From Streptomyces sp. LUP47B (lineage in GTDB: Bacteria > Actinomycetota > Actinomycetes > Streptomycetales > Streptomycetaceae), in NCBI RefSeq assembly GCF_001746295.1, contig NZ_MJAH01000001.1, positions 1,283,188 to 1,347,187 on the forward strand: 64,000 nt of DNA, read 5' to 3'. The translations under genes and the position numbers were made by a program. Shown here one piece after another: positions 37,230 to 46,603 of this stretch (position 1 is the stretch's first letter; every line of letters starts with the position of its first letter). The notes beneath the pieces were generated by a model. It searched no databases. It saw only the letters and a list, made by a program, of their open reading frames with translations, and was not told the origin of the DNA.

Positions 37230-38252
37230 TCAGCGGGCGTAACCGTGGGGGTTGAGTTCCTGGAACCGCCAGGCGTCACGGCACATGGCGGCGAGGTCAC
37301 GCGTGGTGGTCCAGCCCCAGGCCTCGGCCACCGCGCTCGCGTCGGCGACGAGCTCGGCGACATCGCCGGGTCTGCGGGCGACGACCTGGTAGGGAACGGG
37401 GCGGCCGCTCGCCTCACCGAAGGCCGCGACCAGTTGCAGCACGGAGGTGCCGGTGCCCGTGCCCAGGTTGAACACCCGCATGCCGGTGCGGTCGTCCAGG
37501 TGCTGGAGGGCCACCCGGTGTCCCTCGGCGACATCCATGACGTGGATGTAGTCCCGCACTCCGGTGCCGTCCGGCGTGGGGTAGTCGTCCCCGAAGACGC
37601 TCAGCCGCTCCCGTCTGCCCACGGCGACCTGGGCGACGTACGGCATGACGTTGTTGGGGACGCCCTGCGGGTCCTCGCCGAGCAGTCCGCCGGGGTGGGC
37701 CCCGACCGGGTTGAAGTAGCGCAGGGCGAGCACCTTCATGTCCGTCACGTGGGCGCAGACGTCCTCCAGGATCCGCTCGCACGTCAGCTTGGTGCGGGCG
37801 TAGGGGTTCGTGGGTGCCACCGGGCTCTGCTCGGTCAGGGGCACGGTCCGCGCGTCACCGTAGACGGAGCACGACGAGGAGAAGACCAGCCGTCGGACGG
37901 CGTGCTCGTGCATGACCGACAGCAGTGCGCAGGTGCCGCCCACGTTCGTGTCGTAGTACTCGACCGGCAGCGCCACCGACTCCCCGACCGCCTTGTGGGC
38001 AGCGAAATGGATGACCGCGTCCACCTGATGGGTGGCGAACACCTGCCCGAGAGCCGACCGGTCGCGCACGTCGACCTGGTAGGCGGCGGCGAGTGGTCGG
38101 CCCGCGGTCTTGGCGATGCGCTCCAGCGCGTGGGGAGAGCTGTTGACGTGGTTGTCGACGACGACGACTTCGTAGCCGTGGGCGAGCAGTTCGACGCAGG
38201 TGTGGCTGCCGATGAATCCGGCGCCACCGGTCACCAGGACGGTTTCGGGCAT
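37230..38252 (-). CDS. galE: UDP-glucose 4-epimerase
   Basis: The 340-residue extended short-chain dehydrogenase has 'VTGGAGFIGSHT' (7-18), Ser127 in 'FSSSCSVYG', and catalytic Tyr151-x-x-x-Lys155. 'DGTGVRDYIHVMDVAEGH' is typical of GalE. It interconverts UDP-glucose and UDP-galactose. Within this operon it probably supplies galactose for the exported polymer rather than serving galactose catabolism. Confidence 0.9.
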   Translation of the reverse strand: MPETVLVTGGAGFIGSHTCVELLAHGYEVVVVDNHVNSSPHALERIAKTAGRPLAAAYQVDVRDRSALGQVFATHQVDAVIHFAAHKAVGESVALPVEYYDTNVGGTCALLSVMHEHAVRRLVFSSSCSVYGDARTVPLTEQSPVAPTNPYARTKLTCERILEDVCAHVTDMKVLALRYFNPVGAHPGGLLGEDPQGVPNNVMPYVAQVAVGRRERLSVFGDDYPTPDGTGVRDYIHVMDVAEGHRVALQHLDDRTGMRVFNLGTGTGTSVLQLVAAFGEASGRPVPYQVVARRPGDVAELVADASAVAEAWGWTTTRDLAAMCRDAWRFQELNPHGYAR

Positions 38253-38321
38253 CGAGAACCTCGTTCTTCGTCACAGGGGAAGGGGGGACGTTGCGGGCGG
38301 GGCGCCGGGCGGCCACGGGCA

Positions 38322-40193
38322 TCAGCCCGAAAGGAAGCCCCGCACATAGGTCGGGAACAGCAGCAGCGCGAAACCCAGCGGCACAAGCGCGACGAGACCC
38401 GAGGCCAGCGGAATGATCGCCGTCCGCAGCGCCCGGTGCGCGCCCACACCCGCGGACCTCGCGGTCTCACGGATGTGCAGAAAGCTGACGGCGAGGGTCA
38501 CCAGCGCGTAGGAGAGCGAGCCGAGGAGACACAGGAACACATAGCCGAGGGCGGGGCCGGTCAGCTGCCCGATCACGGCCGCGCCGGACAGGACGACGGT
38601 GATCAGGAGGTAGGGGAGCACCAGGCGCACCGGCAGCGGCTCCATGCCGTCGCGGACCTTGGGCGTCACCTTGAAGACGACCTTCCTCGGCCGCAGGCGC
38701 TGCACCAGCGCGGCCGCGGCACCCCAGGCCACCCATGGCCATCGGGTCAGCCCGAACAGCCAGCCCTCCCAGCTCAGCAGCGGCGCGTCGACGGGCCGCA
38801 GCAGGCCGCGTCTGCGCAGCAGCAGGGTGAGCAGGATCAGGAAGAACGACATGGCCCAGAAGTGCAGGAGGAAAGCGCCGTAGTTCACGTTGATCCACGG
38901 CCGGCCGGTGACCGCGGCGATCGGCGGCAGCAGCAGGCCGGCGGTGGTCGTCAGCGCGAGCAGCGGATAGTAGGAGAGGGCGAAGGCGAAGCGGATCCGC
39001 AGCCGGCCCGGCATGCGCCACAGATGCTTCGGGAGCATGCCCAGCAGCATGAACACCAGGCTCCGCGACCACTGGAACTCCTGTGTCACCATGGCGGCGA
39101 AGGTGAGGGGGCCGTCGCCGTGCGCCTCCGCGTCGATGGCGAACGCCCCGTGCCACCCCGCCGAGTTCAGCAGGAACGTGGTGGCGAAGTCCTCGGCCAG
39201 TTCGGGGCCGAGCCCTCCGATGTCCTGGAGGGCGCAGGTGCGTACGGCGTAGTGGGAGCCGATGCACAGCGGTGCCAGACCGTCGGAGTGGCCCAGTTGC
39301 ATCGGTCCGTGGAAGGTGGCCTCGCGGTACAGCCGTCCGCGCGCCGACCACGAGGTGCGGGCGTTGGCGTCGCACACGCTGGGCGCTGCGACGTAGCCGA
39401 TGGCCGGATCGGCGAACGGCCGGACCACTTCCCCCAGGTAGCGGGGGTGGGGTACGTGGTCGACGTCGAGCTGGGCGACCACGTCGTAGTCGGAGTAGCC
39501 CCAGTGGTCGTAGAAGTGCGCGAGGTTCCCCTCCTTGCACCGGGTACGGCGGGGCCAGACGTCGCGGTGGTACGGCGCGGCACCGCGGCGGCAGGAGACA
39601 CGCACGGCGTTGTCCTCGCACCAGTCCAGGATCTCCTGGCTCGGGTCCTCGTCGCACAGCCATACGTCGTAGGGGTGCGGGAATTCCTGGCGCAGTATCG
39701 CGCTCAGGGTGGTGCGGGCGACCGGCCAGGGCTCCGACGGTGCCCGGGTCACCACGAACGCGGTCCGCAGCCGGGGCACCTCCACAGCGGGGTCGAAGGT
39801 GCGCAGCCTCACCATCACGACGACGAAGTAGAGGGGCAGCACGGACAGGTACAGCAGCAGGGCGCTGTTCACCGCGAAGCCGACCATGCCGACCCGGTGT
39901 TCCGGACGCAGCCACCACTCCCAGAAGCACACGAAGGCGGCCCACCAGCCGACCGCGAGCAGGGACACCTTCATCCGGTCAAGGCGCCCCAGCAGGGGAA
40001 CGCAGGACGCCGGCCCGAGCGTGAGCCTTTTGCGCGGTTTGCCGAAAACCGGTCCGTCGGCGGGCATGTCGACGACGTTGCCCGCCGAGAGACTCCACAG
40101 GTGGGTTCTCAGCATCGCCTCGTCGGTGTGCGCCGTGCCCGGAGCACCGTCCAGGGCGGTGCCGGGCGTCCCGCCGTGATCCGTCTGGGTCAC
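38322..40193 (-). CDS. Processive GT2 glycosyltransferase (cellulose-synthase-like)
   Basis: The 623-residue membrane glycosyltransferase has two N-terminal helices, a cytoplasmic GT-A domain, and about five C-terminal helices. The catalytic series is visible: 'LCDEDPSQE', DxD in 'AQLDVDHVPHP', the base region 'LAEDFATTFL', and 'TQEFQWSRSL' as the Q-x-x-R-W-like site. It should polymerise and translocate a polysaccharide across the membrane. The GTG start overlaps the decarboxylase stop by 4 bp (GTGA). No PilZ domain is seen. Confidence 0.85.
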   Translation of the reverse strand: MTQTDHGGTPGTALDGAPGTAHTDEAMLRTHLWSLSAGNVVDMPADGPVFGKPRKRLTLGPASCVPLLGRLDRMKVSLLAVGWWAAFVCFWEWWLRPEHRVGMVGFAVNSALLLYLSVLPLYFVVVMVRLRTFDPAVEVPRLRTAFVVTRAPSEPWPVARTTLSAILRQEFPHPYDVWLCDEDPSQEILDWCEDNAVRVSCRRGAAPYHRDVWPRRTRCKEGNLAHFYDHWGYSDYDVVAQLDVDHVPHPRYLGEVVRPFADPAIGYVAAPSVCDANARTSWSARGRLYREATFHGPMQLGHSDGLAPLCIGSHYAVRTCALQDIGGLGPELAEDFATTFLLNSAGWHGAFAIDAEAHGDGPLTFAAMVTQEFQWSRSLVFMLLGMLPKHLWRMPGRLRIRFAFALSYYPLLALTTTAGLLLPPIAAVTGRPWINVNYGAFLLHFWAMSFFLILLTLLLRRRGLLRPVDAPLLSWEGWLFGLTRWPWVAWGAAAALVQRLRPRKVVFKVTPKVRDGMEPLPVRLVLPYLLITVVLSGAAVIGQLTGPALGYVFLCLLGSLSYALVTLAVSFLHIRETARSAGVGAHRALRTAIIPLASGLVALVPLGFALLLFPTYVRGFLSG

Positions 40194-41221
40194 GACGCGG
40201 CGGCGACGGTCGCGCCGAGCCGGGAGGAGGCCGCCGTGACGACGCCGTCCTGCTGCCCGCCCCGGATCGCGGAGAGCGCGGCGGCGATGTCGTCCGGCCG
40301 GGAGGCGAACCACTCCACCGTTCGCCGCAGACCGTCCTCGATGCCGACCTCGGGGCTCCAGCCCAGGCGCTGCGCCGCTCGGGCGATCGCCGGCCGGCGG
40401 CGGGTGGGGTCGTCGACCGGCAGCGAGTGGAACTGGATCTCGGCCTGCGATCCCGTGAGGTCGAGAACGAGTTCCGCCAGTTGCAGGACCGTCAGTTCGA
40501 CGGGATTCCCGAGGTTGACCGGTCCGGGTTCGTCGTGGTCGAGCATGGCGACGATTCCGCGCATCAGGTCGTCGACGTAGCAGAAACTGCGGGTCTGCTT
40601 TCCGTCTCCGTAGACGGTCAACGGCTCTTGGGCGAGTGCCTGGACGACGAAGCTGGAGACGACCCGTCCGTCGTGCGGGCGCATGCGCGGGCCATAGGTG
40701 TTGAAGATCCGCACGATTCCCGTGTTCGTTCCGCGGTTCGTCCGGTAGGCCTGGGTCAGTGCTTCGGAGAACCTTTTCGCCTCGTCGTAGACGCTACGCG
40801 GGCCGACGGGGTTGACGTGGCCCCAGTACGTCTCGTCCTGAGGGTGTACCTCGGGGTCTCCGTACACCTCGCTCGTGGAGGCGAGGACGAAGCGGGCGGC
40901 GTGGCGCGCCGCCAGCAGCAGCGCGTTCTCCGTACCTCGGCTGCCCACGGCGAGCGTCTCCAGCGGGCGGGCGAGGTAGTCGGGAGGTGAGGCGGGGCTG
41001 GCGAGGTGGGCCACCGCGTCGACGGTGCCCGACACCTCCACGGACAGACTGACGTCCCCGCGGACGAGTTCGAAAGCCGGGTCTCCGAGAAAGGGGGCGA
41101 TGTTCGCCGGGTCGCCGGTCGAGAAGTCGTCGAGACACACGACTTCGTCGCCGCGCCGAAGGAGTGCTTCGCATAGATGCGAACCGAGAAAACCGCCGCC
41201 ACCTGTCACGGCCACACGCAT
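40190..41221 (-). CDS. UDP-glucuronate decarboxylase (UDP-xylose synthase) type NAD-dependent epimerase
   Basis: The 343-residue protein has 'GGGGFLGSHLCEAL' (7-20), 'HLASPASPPDYLARPLETL' (72-90), 'ASTSEVYGDP' and Tyr145-x-x-x-Lys149 in 'YDEAK'. The segment 'VHPQDETYWGHVNPVGPRS' is diagnostic of UDP-xylose synthases. It converts UDP-glucuronate to UDP-xylose, or to the 4-keto intermediate in related enzymes. It is the first gene of the operon, with an AT-rich island about 100-150 bp upstream. Confidence 0.85.
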   Translation of the reverse strand: MRVAVTGGGGFLGSHLCEALLRRGDEVVCLDDFSTGDPANIAPFLGDPAFELVRGDVSLSVEVSGTVDAVAHLASPASPPDYLARPLETLAVGSRGTENALLLAARHAARFVLASTSEVYGDPEVHPQDETYWGHVNPVGPRSVYDEAKRFSEALTQAYRTNRGTNTGIVRIFNTYGPRMRPHDGRVVSSFVVQALAQEPLTVYGDGKQTRSFCYVDDLMRGIVAMLDHDEPGPVNLGNPVELTVLQLAELVLDLTGSQAEIQFHSLPVDDPTRRRPAIARAAQRLGWSPEVGIEDGLRRTVEWFASRPDDIAAALSAIRGGQQDGVVTAASSRLGATVAAAS

Positions 41222-41544
41222 GAATTCTCGTGGACTCACCGAAGGGATTCCATCGCTCCGCCCGGCGCAGAGAGTGCAGGGTCTTTCACCAGGACAGGAG
41301 ACGGCCTGTTTCGAAGGCCGCACAATTCACGATATGAGCATTAATAAGACTTTACTGGGAATAGCGACACAGGCTGCGCCGATCAGCGGGTACCGCCCGA
41401 GGGGGGACTGTCTCTCGTTCTGCCGCCACCATTCGGTTGTGGCGGGTGCACCACCCCCGGCGCGGTTCACCCCTGGGTGTGACGGCGCCGCGTGTCGGTG
41501 CGGCGCGGCAACGCCGGTGTCATGCGGCGCAAGGAGGCCGGACC
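41222..41544. promoter_or_regulatory. Intergenic region with an AT-rich island (41321-41370)
   Basis: This 323-bp gap lies between the head of the polysaccharide operon and the end of aspA. By hand count 41321-41370 is 31/50 A+T, against roughly 30% around it, and includes TTAATAAGAC and GATATGAGCA. It probably holds the operon promoter or a nucleoid-protein binding site. A short frame from ATG 41335 exists but has no ribosome-binding site. Confidence 0.5.
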
Positions 41545-42960
41545 TCAGATCGCTTGTGCCGTGCCGCTGCCGGCGAGTACCTCCGGACGCAGGAGATCCG
41601 CCAGGCGCTCGGCCGGCAGCAGACCCTTCTCCAGGACGAGTTCGGCTACTCCCCGGCCGCTGGCCAGGGCCTCCTTGGCGATGTCGGTGGCGGCCGTGTA
41701 GCCGATGTGCGGGTTGAGGGCGGTGACCAGGCCGATGGAGTTCTCGACCGTCCGGCGCAGTGCCTCGGTGTTGGCGGTGATGCCGTCCACGCAGCGTTCG
41801 GCGAGGGTGAGGCAGGCGGCGCGCAGGTGGGTGATCGACTCCGACAGGGAGTGGAGGATGATCGGCTCGAAGGCGTTGAGCTGGAGCTGTCCCGCCTCCG
41901 CGGCCATCGTGATGGTCACGTCGTTGCCGATCACCTCGAAGGCCACCTGATTGACGACTTCCGGGATCACCGGGTTGACCTTCCCCGGCATGATCGACGA
42001 ACCCGCCTGCACCGGCGGCAGGTTGATCTCGCCGAGGCCCGCGCGCGGCCCCGACGACAGCAGCCGCAGGTCGTTGCAGCTCTTGGACAGCTTGACCGCG
42101 ACCCGCTTGAGCACACCGGACATCTGCACGAACGCACCGCAGTCCTGCGTCGCCTCCACCAGGTTGGCGGCCGTGACCAGCGGCAGCCCGGTGATGGCGG
42201 CCAGGTGGCGCCGGGCCGACTCGGCGTATCCGGCGGGAGCATTGAGTCCTGTCCCGATCGCCGTGGCACCCAGGTTGATCTCATGGATCAGCTGGACGGC
42301 CTCGTCAAGACGGGACCGGTCCTCGTCAATCATGACGGCGTAGGCCGAGAACTCCTGCCCCAGCGTCATGGGCACCGCGTCCTGCAACTGTGTACGGCCC
42401 ATCTTGAGCACCTCGCGGAACTCCACGGCCTTACGGGCGAACGCGTCCTGCAGTACAGCCATCGCCTCGAGCAGTCCACGTACCGCGAAGACCGTCGCTA
42501 TCTTGACGGCGGTCGGGTAGACGTCATTGGTCGACTGGCCCAGGTTGACGTCCTCGTTGGGGTGCAGGAACGAGTACTGCCCCTTCTCGTGCCCCAGCAG
42601 CTCCAACGCCCGGTTGGCGACGACCTCGTTGGCGTTCATGTTGGTCGACGTACCGGCCCCGCCCTGGATCACGTCGACCACGAACTGGTCGTGCAGCTTC
42701 CCGTCCCGGATCTCCCGGCAGGCCTCGACGATCGCGGTGGCCTTCCTTGGCTCCAGCAGCCCGAGTTCCTCATTGGCGAGAGCCGCTGCCTCCTTCACGG
42801 CGGCGAGCGCGTCGATGAGGTGCGGGTAGGCGGAGATCGGCGTCCCGGTGATGGGGAAGTTCTCGGTGGCCCGCAGGGTGTGCACACCCCAGTAGGCGTC
42901 GACGGGGACGTCGCGGTCGCCGAGGAGGTCGTGCTCGCTGCGGGTGAGGGCGACGGTCAT
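41545..42960 (-). CDS. aspA: Aspartate ammonia-lyase
   Basis: The 471-residue enzyme belongs to the fumarase/aspartase superfamily. The signature loop 'GSSIMPGKVNPVIPE' contains the catalytic Ser, and 'GGAGTSTNMNANEV' and 'HPNEDVNLGQSTND' are the other conserved blocks. The form fits aspartase (L-aspartate to fumarate plus ammonia) and matches the context: it is the last gene after regulator, asparagine permease and asparaginase. Confidence 0.9.
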   Translation of the reverse strand: MTVALTRSEHDLLGDRDVPVDAYWGVHTLRATENFPITGTPISAYPHLIDALAAVKEAAALANEELGLLEPRKATAIVEACREIRDGKLHDQFVVDVIQGGAGTSTNMNANEVVANRALELLGHEKGQYSFLHPNEDVNLGQSTNDVYPTAVKIATVFAVRGLLEAMAVLQDAFARKAVEFREVLKMGRTQLQDAVPMTLGQEFSAYAVMIDEDRSRLDEAVQLIHEINLGATAIGTGLNAPAGYAESARRHLAAITGLPLVTAANLVEATQDCGAFVQMSGVLKRVAVKLSKSCNDLRLLSSGPRAGLGEINLPPVQAGSSIMPGKVNPVIPEVVNQVAFEVIGNDVTITMAAEAGQLQLNAFEPIILHSLSESITHLRAACLTLAERCVDGITANTEALRRTVENSIGLVTALNPHIGYTAATDIAKEALASGRGVAELVLEKGLLPAERLADLLRPEVLAGSGTAQAI

Positions 42961-43000
42961 GAGGGTGCGGTTCCTTCTTCCATGGGGATCAGGTGAGTTT

Positions 43001-43058
43001 TTTTGGGGGCGCGGGGAACTGCGCGATCAGCCACAGACGGACCGCACCCGCCGAACGA
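43001..43058. repeat. Copy of a common Streptomyces intergenic element
   Basis: The text TTTTGGGGGCGCGGGGAACT followed by GCGCGATCAGCCAC is familiar to me as a short element found between genes at many places in Streptomyces genomes, often near gene ends. This is from memory, and only one copy is visible here. It sits in the 115-bp gap between the asparaginase stop and the aspA start. Confidence 0.5.
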
Positions 43059-43075
43059 CAGGTGCGCCCGAGCCA

Positions 43076-44128
43076 CTAGGCGCAAGCCGGGACACCAACG
43101 GGCTCCAGCGAACGAACGGGCCGCACACACCCGACCTCGAGGCCGCCTCCAAGAAGCGCCTCACCCTGGAACTCGGTGAGCAGCGAGGGATCGACCCCGG
43201 CCCACGCCAACGCCGCCGCAGCAACCGGCACCCGCGCCCGATTCGCCCCGTCGGAGATCTTCACGGCGACAGCGCGCCCATCCGGAAGCGCGGCGACCTG
43301 AACGCCCTCGAACCCGTCCTTCGCGAGCAGCCCGGGCACGGCCTTCATCAGCGCGGCCACGTCCCGCCCCGCCCCGGACGCCATCTCCGCGTGCTCCCGC
43401 ATCGCGTCGGCGACCCGCGCCTCAGGTGTGCCGGGGGCCGCCGAGGTGATCCGTGCCGCGGCCCGGGCAAGGCCGTGCAGCGAGACGGAGAACAAAGGCG
43501 CACCGCACCCGTCGACGGTCACCCGCGTGATCCGCTGCCCGGTCAGGTCCTCAACGATCTCGGCGATCGCCTGCTGGAGCGGATGCGAGGGGTCGAGGTA
43601 CCCCTCGAGAGGCCAGTCGTTGAGCACGCACGTGTACAGCATCGCCGCGTGCTTGCCGGAGCAGTTCTGCGCGAGCCGCGAGGGCCCGCGGCCCTCCCGG
43701 ATCCACGTGTCCCGGACGGCCGGGCCGAACGGCATGTCCGGGACATTGCGCAGGTCGTCCTCGGACACACCCGCGAGCTCCAGGATCCGGCGGGCCCCGG
43801 CGAGGTGGCGTTCCTCGCCGGAGTGGCTGGCCGCGGCGAGCGAGAGGAGCTCGCCTTCCAGCGGCAGCCCGGCCCGGACCATGGCGACGGCCTGGACCGG
43901 CTTGAGCGCGGACCGCGGATAGAACGCGGCCTCGATGTCACCGAGTTGGAAACGGACGTCCCCGTCGCTGTCGAGAACGACGACGGAACCGTAGTGGGTG
44001 CCCTCGACCAACCCACCGCGGATGAGGTGGGCGACGGGAGCGTGGAGGGGTTCACGGACCAGGGGTGCGGCCGCGACGGGACTGCTGTGCATCACTTCCT
44101 GCTTCTCCGGGAACGTCACGCGGGTCAC
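43076..44128 (-). CDS. L-asparaginase (type II-like, AnsA family)
   Basis: The 350-residue protein belongs to the actinobacterial/rhizobial asparaginase II family rather than the E. coli AnsB fold. It has 'YPRSALKPVQAVAMVRAGL' (about 69-87), 'NCSGKHAAMLYTC' (about 155-167) and 'VDGCGAP' near 205. Ser and Lys in these blocks are the proposed catalytic residues of the family. It hydrolyses asparagine to aspartate and ammonia. It lies 43 bp after the permease in the same operon. Confidence 0.88.
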   Translation of the reverse strand: MTRVTFPEKQEVMHSSPVAAAPLVREPLHAPVAHLIRGGLVEGTHYGSVVVLDSDGDVRFQLGDIEAAFYPRSALKPVQAVAMVRAGLPLEGELLSLAAASHSGEERHLAGARRILELAGVSEDDLRNVPDMPFGPAVRDTWIREGRGPSRLAQNCSGKHAAMLYTCVLNDWPLEGYLDPSHPLQQAIAEIVEDLTGQRITRVTVDGCGAPLFSVSLHGLARAAARITSAAPGTPEARVADAMREHAEMASGAGRDVAALMKAVPGLLAKDGFEGVQVAALPDGRAVAVKISDGANRARVPVAAAALAWAGVDPSLLTEFQGEALLGGGLEVGCVRPVRSLEPVGVPACA

Positions 44129-44171
44129 GCGTGCGTGCCGGTCGATTCGGGCTCGGTAAGCGCGCGAGCGA

Positions 44172-45620
44172 TCACGCGCCGGTGGATCGGCTCTCCGTGG
44201 AGGTACGGGAGACCCTGCGCCGGACGGCGAACCAACCGGCGACCAGTGCCGCGACGATCAGCGGGAGGCACAGCACCGTGGTGCGGCCGGCGCCGCCGTC
44301 GGCGTACATGAGAACCAGGACGGAGGCGAGGAAGGCCAGCGTCACGAGTTCGGTCCAGGGGGATCCCGGCAGTCGGTAGCCGGGACGGGTGAGTTCGCCC
44401 TTCTCGGTCTTCTGCCAGAAGAGCAGGTGACAGACCATGATCATGCCCCAGGTGGCGAGGATGCCGATGGCGGCGAAGTTCAGCACGATCTCGAACGCGT
44501 CGGCGGGGACCACGTAGTTGAGGCCGACGCCGAGGACGCAGATGCCGCTGGTGAGCAGGATGCCGCCGTAGGGGACCTGGCTGCGGCTCATCACGCCGGT
44601 GAACTTCGGGGCGGATCCGGACATCGCCATGGAGCGCAGGATGCGCCCGGTGCTGTACAGACCGGAGTTGAGCGAGGACATGGCCGCGGTGAGGACGACG
44701 AGGTTCATCACACCGCCGGCCGCCGGGATGCCGATGTTGGACAGGACGGTCACGAACGGGCTCTCGCCGGCGCTGTACTTGTTCCAGGGCAGCAGCATCG
44801 AGAGCAGCAGGACCGAGCCGACGTAGAAGATGCCGACGCGCCACATGATCGAGTTGATCGCCTTGGGCATGATCTTCTCGGGATTCTCGGTCTCGCCCGC
44901 GGCGACGCCGACCAGTTCGACCGAGGCGTAGGCGAAGACGACGCCCTGAATGATCAGGAGCATGGGCAGCAGGCCGCTGGGGAAGACGCCGCCGTTGTCG
45001 GTGATCAGGGACGGGCCGGGGTGGTGGCCGTCGATCGGGTGCTGGGTGGCCAGCAGGAAGATGCCGATCAGCATGAACGCCACGAGCGCGCCCACCTTGA
45101 TGATGGCGAACCAGAACTCCAGCTCACCGAACATCTTCACCGAGATGAGGTTGACGGTGAGGACGACCGCGAGCGCGATGAGGGCGATCACCCACTGCGG
45201 GATGTCGGAGAACATGCCCCAGTAGTGGGTGTAGAGGGCGACGGCGGTGATGTCGGCGATGCCGGTGGTGGCCCAGTTCAGGAAGTACATCCAGCCGGCG
45301 ACGTAGGCGCCCTTCTCGCCGAGGAACTCCCGGGCGTACGACACGAAGGCGCCGGAGGAGGGCCGGTACAGGACGAGTTCGCCGAGGGCGCGTACGACGA
45401 GGAAGGCGAAGACGCCGCAGACGGCGTAGGCGATGAACAGGGAGGGGCCGGCGTCGGCGAGGCGGCCGCCGGCACCGAGGAAGAGGCCGGTGCCGATCGC
45501 GCCGCCGATGGCGATCATGTTGACGTGTCGTGACTTGAGGGACTTGCTGTAGCCCTCGTCTCCGGCGTCGACATGGCCGGAACGTTTCTGCACATCGTCG
45601 TGCAGGCTCTGCTCGCTCAC
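44172..45620 (-). CDS. ansP: Amino acid permease, probable L-asparagine transporter
   Basis: The 482-residue APC-family permease has 12 helices. '[21 protein letters not shown]' spans about 31-51, and the '[22 protein letters not shown]' region follows. The close fit of the opening to AnsP/GabP-type permeases and the operon context with asparaginase and aspartase point to asparagine. The GTG start overlaps the regulator stop by 4 bp. Confidence 0.87.
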   Translation of the reverse strand: MSEQSLHDDVQKRSGHVDAGDEGYSKSLKSRHVNMIAIGGAIGTGLFLGAGGRLADAGPSLFIAYAVCGVFAFLVVRALGELVLYRPSSGAFVSYAREFLGEKGAYVAGWMYFLNWATTGIADITAVALYTHYWGMFSDIPQWVIALIALAVVLTVNLISVKMFGELEFWFAIIKVGALVAFMLIGIFLLATQHPIDGHHPGPSLITDNGGVFPSGLLPMLLIIQGVVFAYASVELVGVAAGETENPEKIMPKAINSIMWRVGIFYVGSVLLLSMLLPWNKYSAGESPFVTVLSNIGIPAAGGVMNLVVLTAAMSSLNSGLYSTGRILRSMAMSGSAPKFTGVMSRSQVPYGGILLTSGICVLGVGLNYVVPADAFEIVLNFAAIGILATWGMIMVCHLLFWQKTEKGELTRPGYRLPGSPWTELVTLAFLASVLVLMYADGGAGRTTVLCLPLIVAALVAGWFAVRRRVSRTSTESRSTGA

Positions 45621-46354
45621 GCCTGGGGTTCGCCTTCCGTGGGGGTGTCCGTACCCGTGCGCGAGGGACGCACGATGTCGGTGAGGGTGGTCTCGACGCG
45701 GTCGAGGTGGTGGGACATGGCCTCCACCGCGTCGTGCTCGGAACCGTCGATCAGCGCCTCGACGATCGCGCGGTGCTCGCGGTTGGACTGCTCACGGCGG
45801 CCGCCCAGCTCGTTGAGGAACGCCGACTGACGCGCCAGTGCGTCCCGGATCTCCTCGATGACCCGGCGGAAGACCGGGTTCTGGGCGGCCTCGGCCACGG
45901 CGAGATGGAAGAGGGTGTCCATCGCGACCCACGCCGTGGTGTCGGTCTCCCGTTCCATCCGGTCCAGCAGGTGGGCCAGGTGGTCCAGGTTCTCGGGGGT
46001 GCGGCGCCGGGCCGCGTACCCGGCGACCGGGATCTCGACGTGGCGGCGCACTTCCAGGAGGTCGCTGGCCGCGTAGTCGCCGAAGGTGGGGTCCTCCACC
46101 GCGTTGGCCACGACGAAGGTGCCCTTGCCGGTCTTGGAGACCGTCAGGCCCATCGTCTGCAGGGCCCTGAGGGCCTCGCGCAGGACGGGCCGGCTGATCT
46201 CCAGGGTGCGGCAGAGCTCCGCTTCGGAGGGGAGCTTGTCGCCGATGGCGTACTCCCCGCGCTCGATGGCGTCACGCAGATGCGCCAGCACCGCCTCCAT
46301 GGCGCTGATGCGCCGCGGGGGCTGACTGGCTGTCCGGCTGTCTGACAGGTTCAC
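45617..46354 (-). CDS. FadR-type GntR regulator with FCD domain
   Basis: The 245-residue protein has an N-terminal GntR winged helix ('[20 protein letters not shown]', '[16 protein letters not shown]') and a C-terminal FCD ligand domain (about 100-220). The FCD metal site residues appear in '[12 protein letters not shown]' and '[10 protein letters not shown]'. As first gene of the asparagine operon it is the likely local regulator. A CTGTC-T-GACAG palindrome (46338-46348) lies in its first codons and may be an operator if the true start is further downstream (for example Met19). Confidence 0.9.
   Translation of the reverse strand: MNLSDSRTASQPPRRISAMEAVLAHLRDAIERGEYAIGDKLPSEAELCRTLEISRPVLREALRALQTMGLTVSKTGKGTFVVANAVEDPTFGDYAASDLLEVRRHVEIPVAGYAARRRTPENLDHLAHLLDRMERETDTTAWVAMDTLFHLAVAEAAQNPVFRRVIEEIRDALARQSAFLNELGGRREQSNREHRAIVEALIDGSEHDAVEAMSHHLDRVETTLTDIVRPSRTGTDTPTEGEPQA
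46338..46348. promoter_or_regulatory. 11-bp palindrome CTGTCTGACAG, possible GntR operator
   Basis: Perfect 5-bp arms around one base lie 4-14 bases inside the annotated start of the GntR gene. It is either coincidence within codons 3-5, or the operator of an autoregulated gene that starts further downstream. Confidence 0.35.
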
Positions 46355-46402
46355 GGAACAGATACTCCGGGCGGCGAGAGGGTGCTGTCAAGGGGCCGGG
46401 CC

Positions 46403-46603
46403 CACGGGGTACGAGGAGCGGGAGCCGCCGCACGGGGGGCGAGGAGCGACAACCGTCGCACGGGGGTGCAAGCAGGGAGAGCCGCCGCACGGGGGTGCAA
46501 GCAGGGAGAGCCGCCGCACGGGGGTGCAAGCAGGGAGAGCCGCCGCACGGGGGTGCGAGCAGGGAGAGCCGCCGCACGGGGGTGCGAGCAGGGAGAGCCG
46601 CCT
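46403..46603. repeat. Tandem array, 29-bp unit, about seven copies
   Basis: Units beginning CACGGGGGTGC start at 46459, 46488, 46517, 46546 and 46575 with an exact 29-bp period; two older 28-bp units start at 46403 and 46431. Each unit carries the sequence of one arm and the loop of the uppP terminator hairpin (46575-46615). The period is not a multiple of 3, so the array is unlikely to be coding. It fills most of the 265-bp gap between uppP and the GntR gene. Confidence 0.92.

Noticed and set aside
41335..41544. Small ORF beginning MSINKTLLGIAT
   Set aside because: No ribosome-binding site or leaderless -10 precedes it, and it runs into the antisense of aspA. The AT-rich start is better read as a promoter region.
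46403..46603. CRISPR array
   Set aside because: Units are adjacent without spacers, and no cas gene is in the window. The same holds for the arrays at 50350-51236 and 61460-61585.
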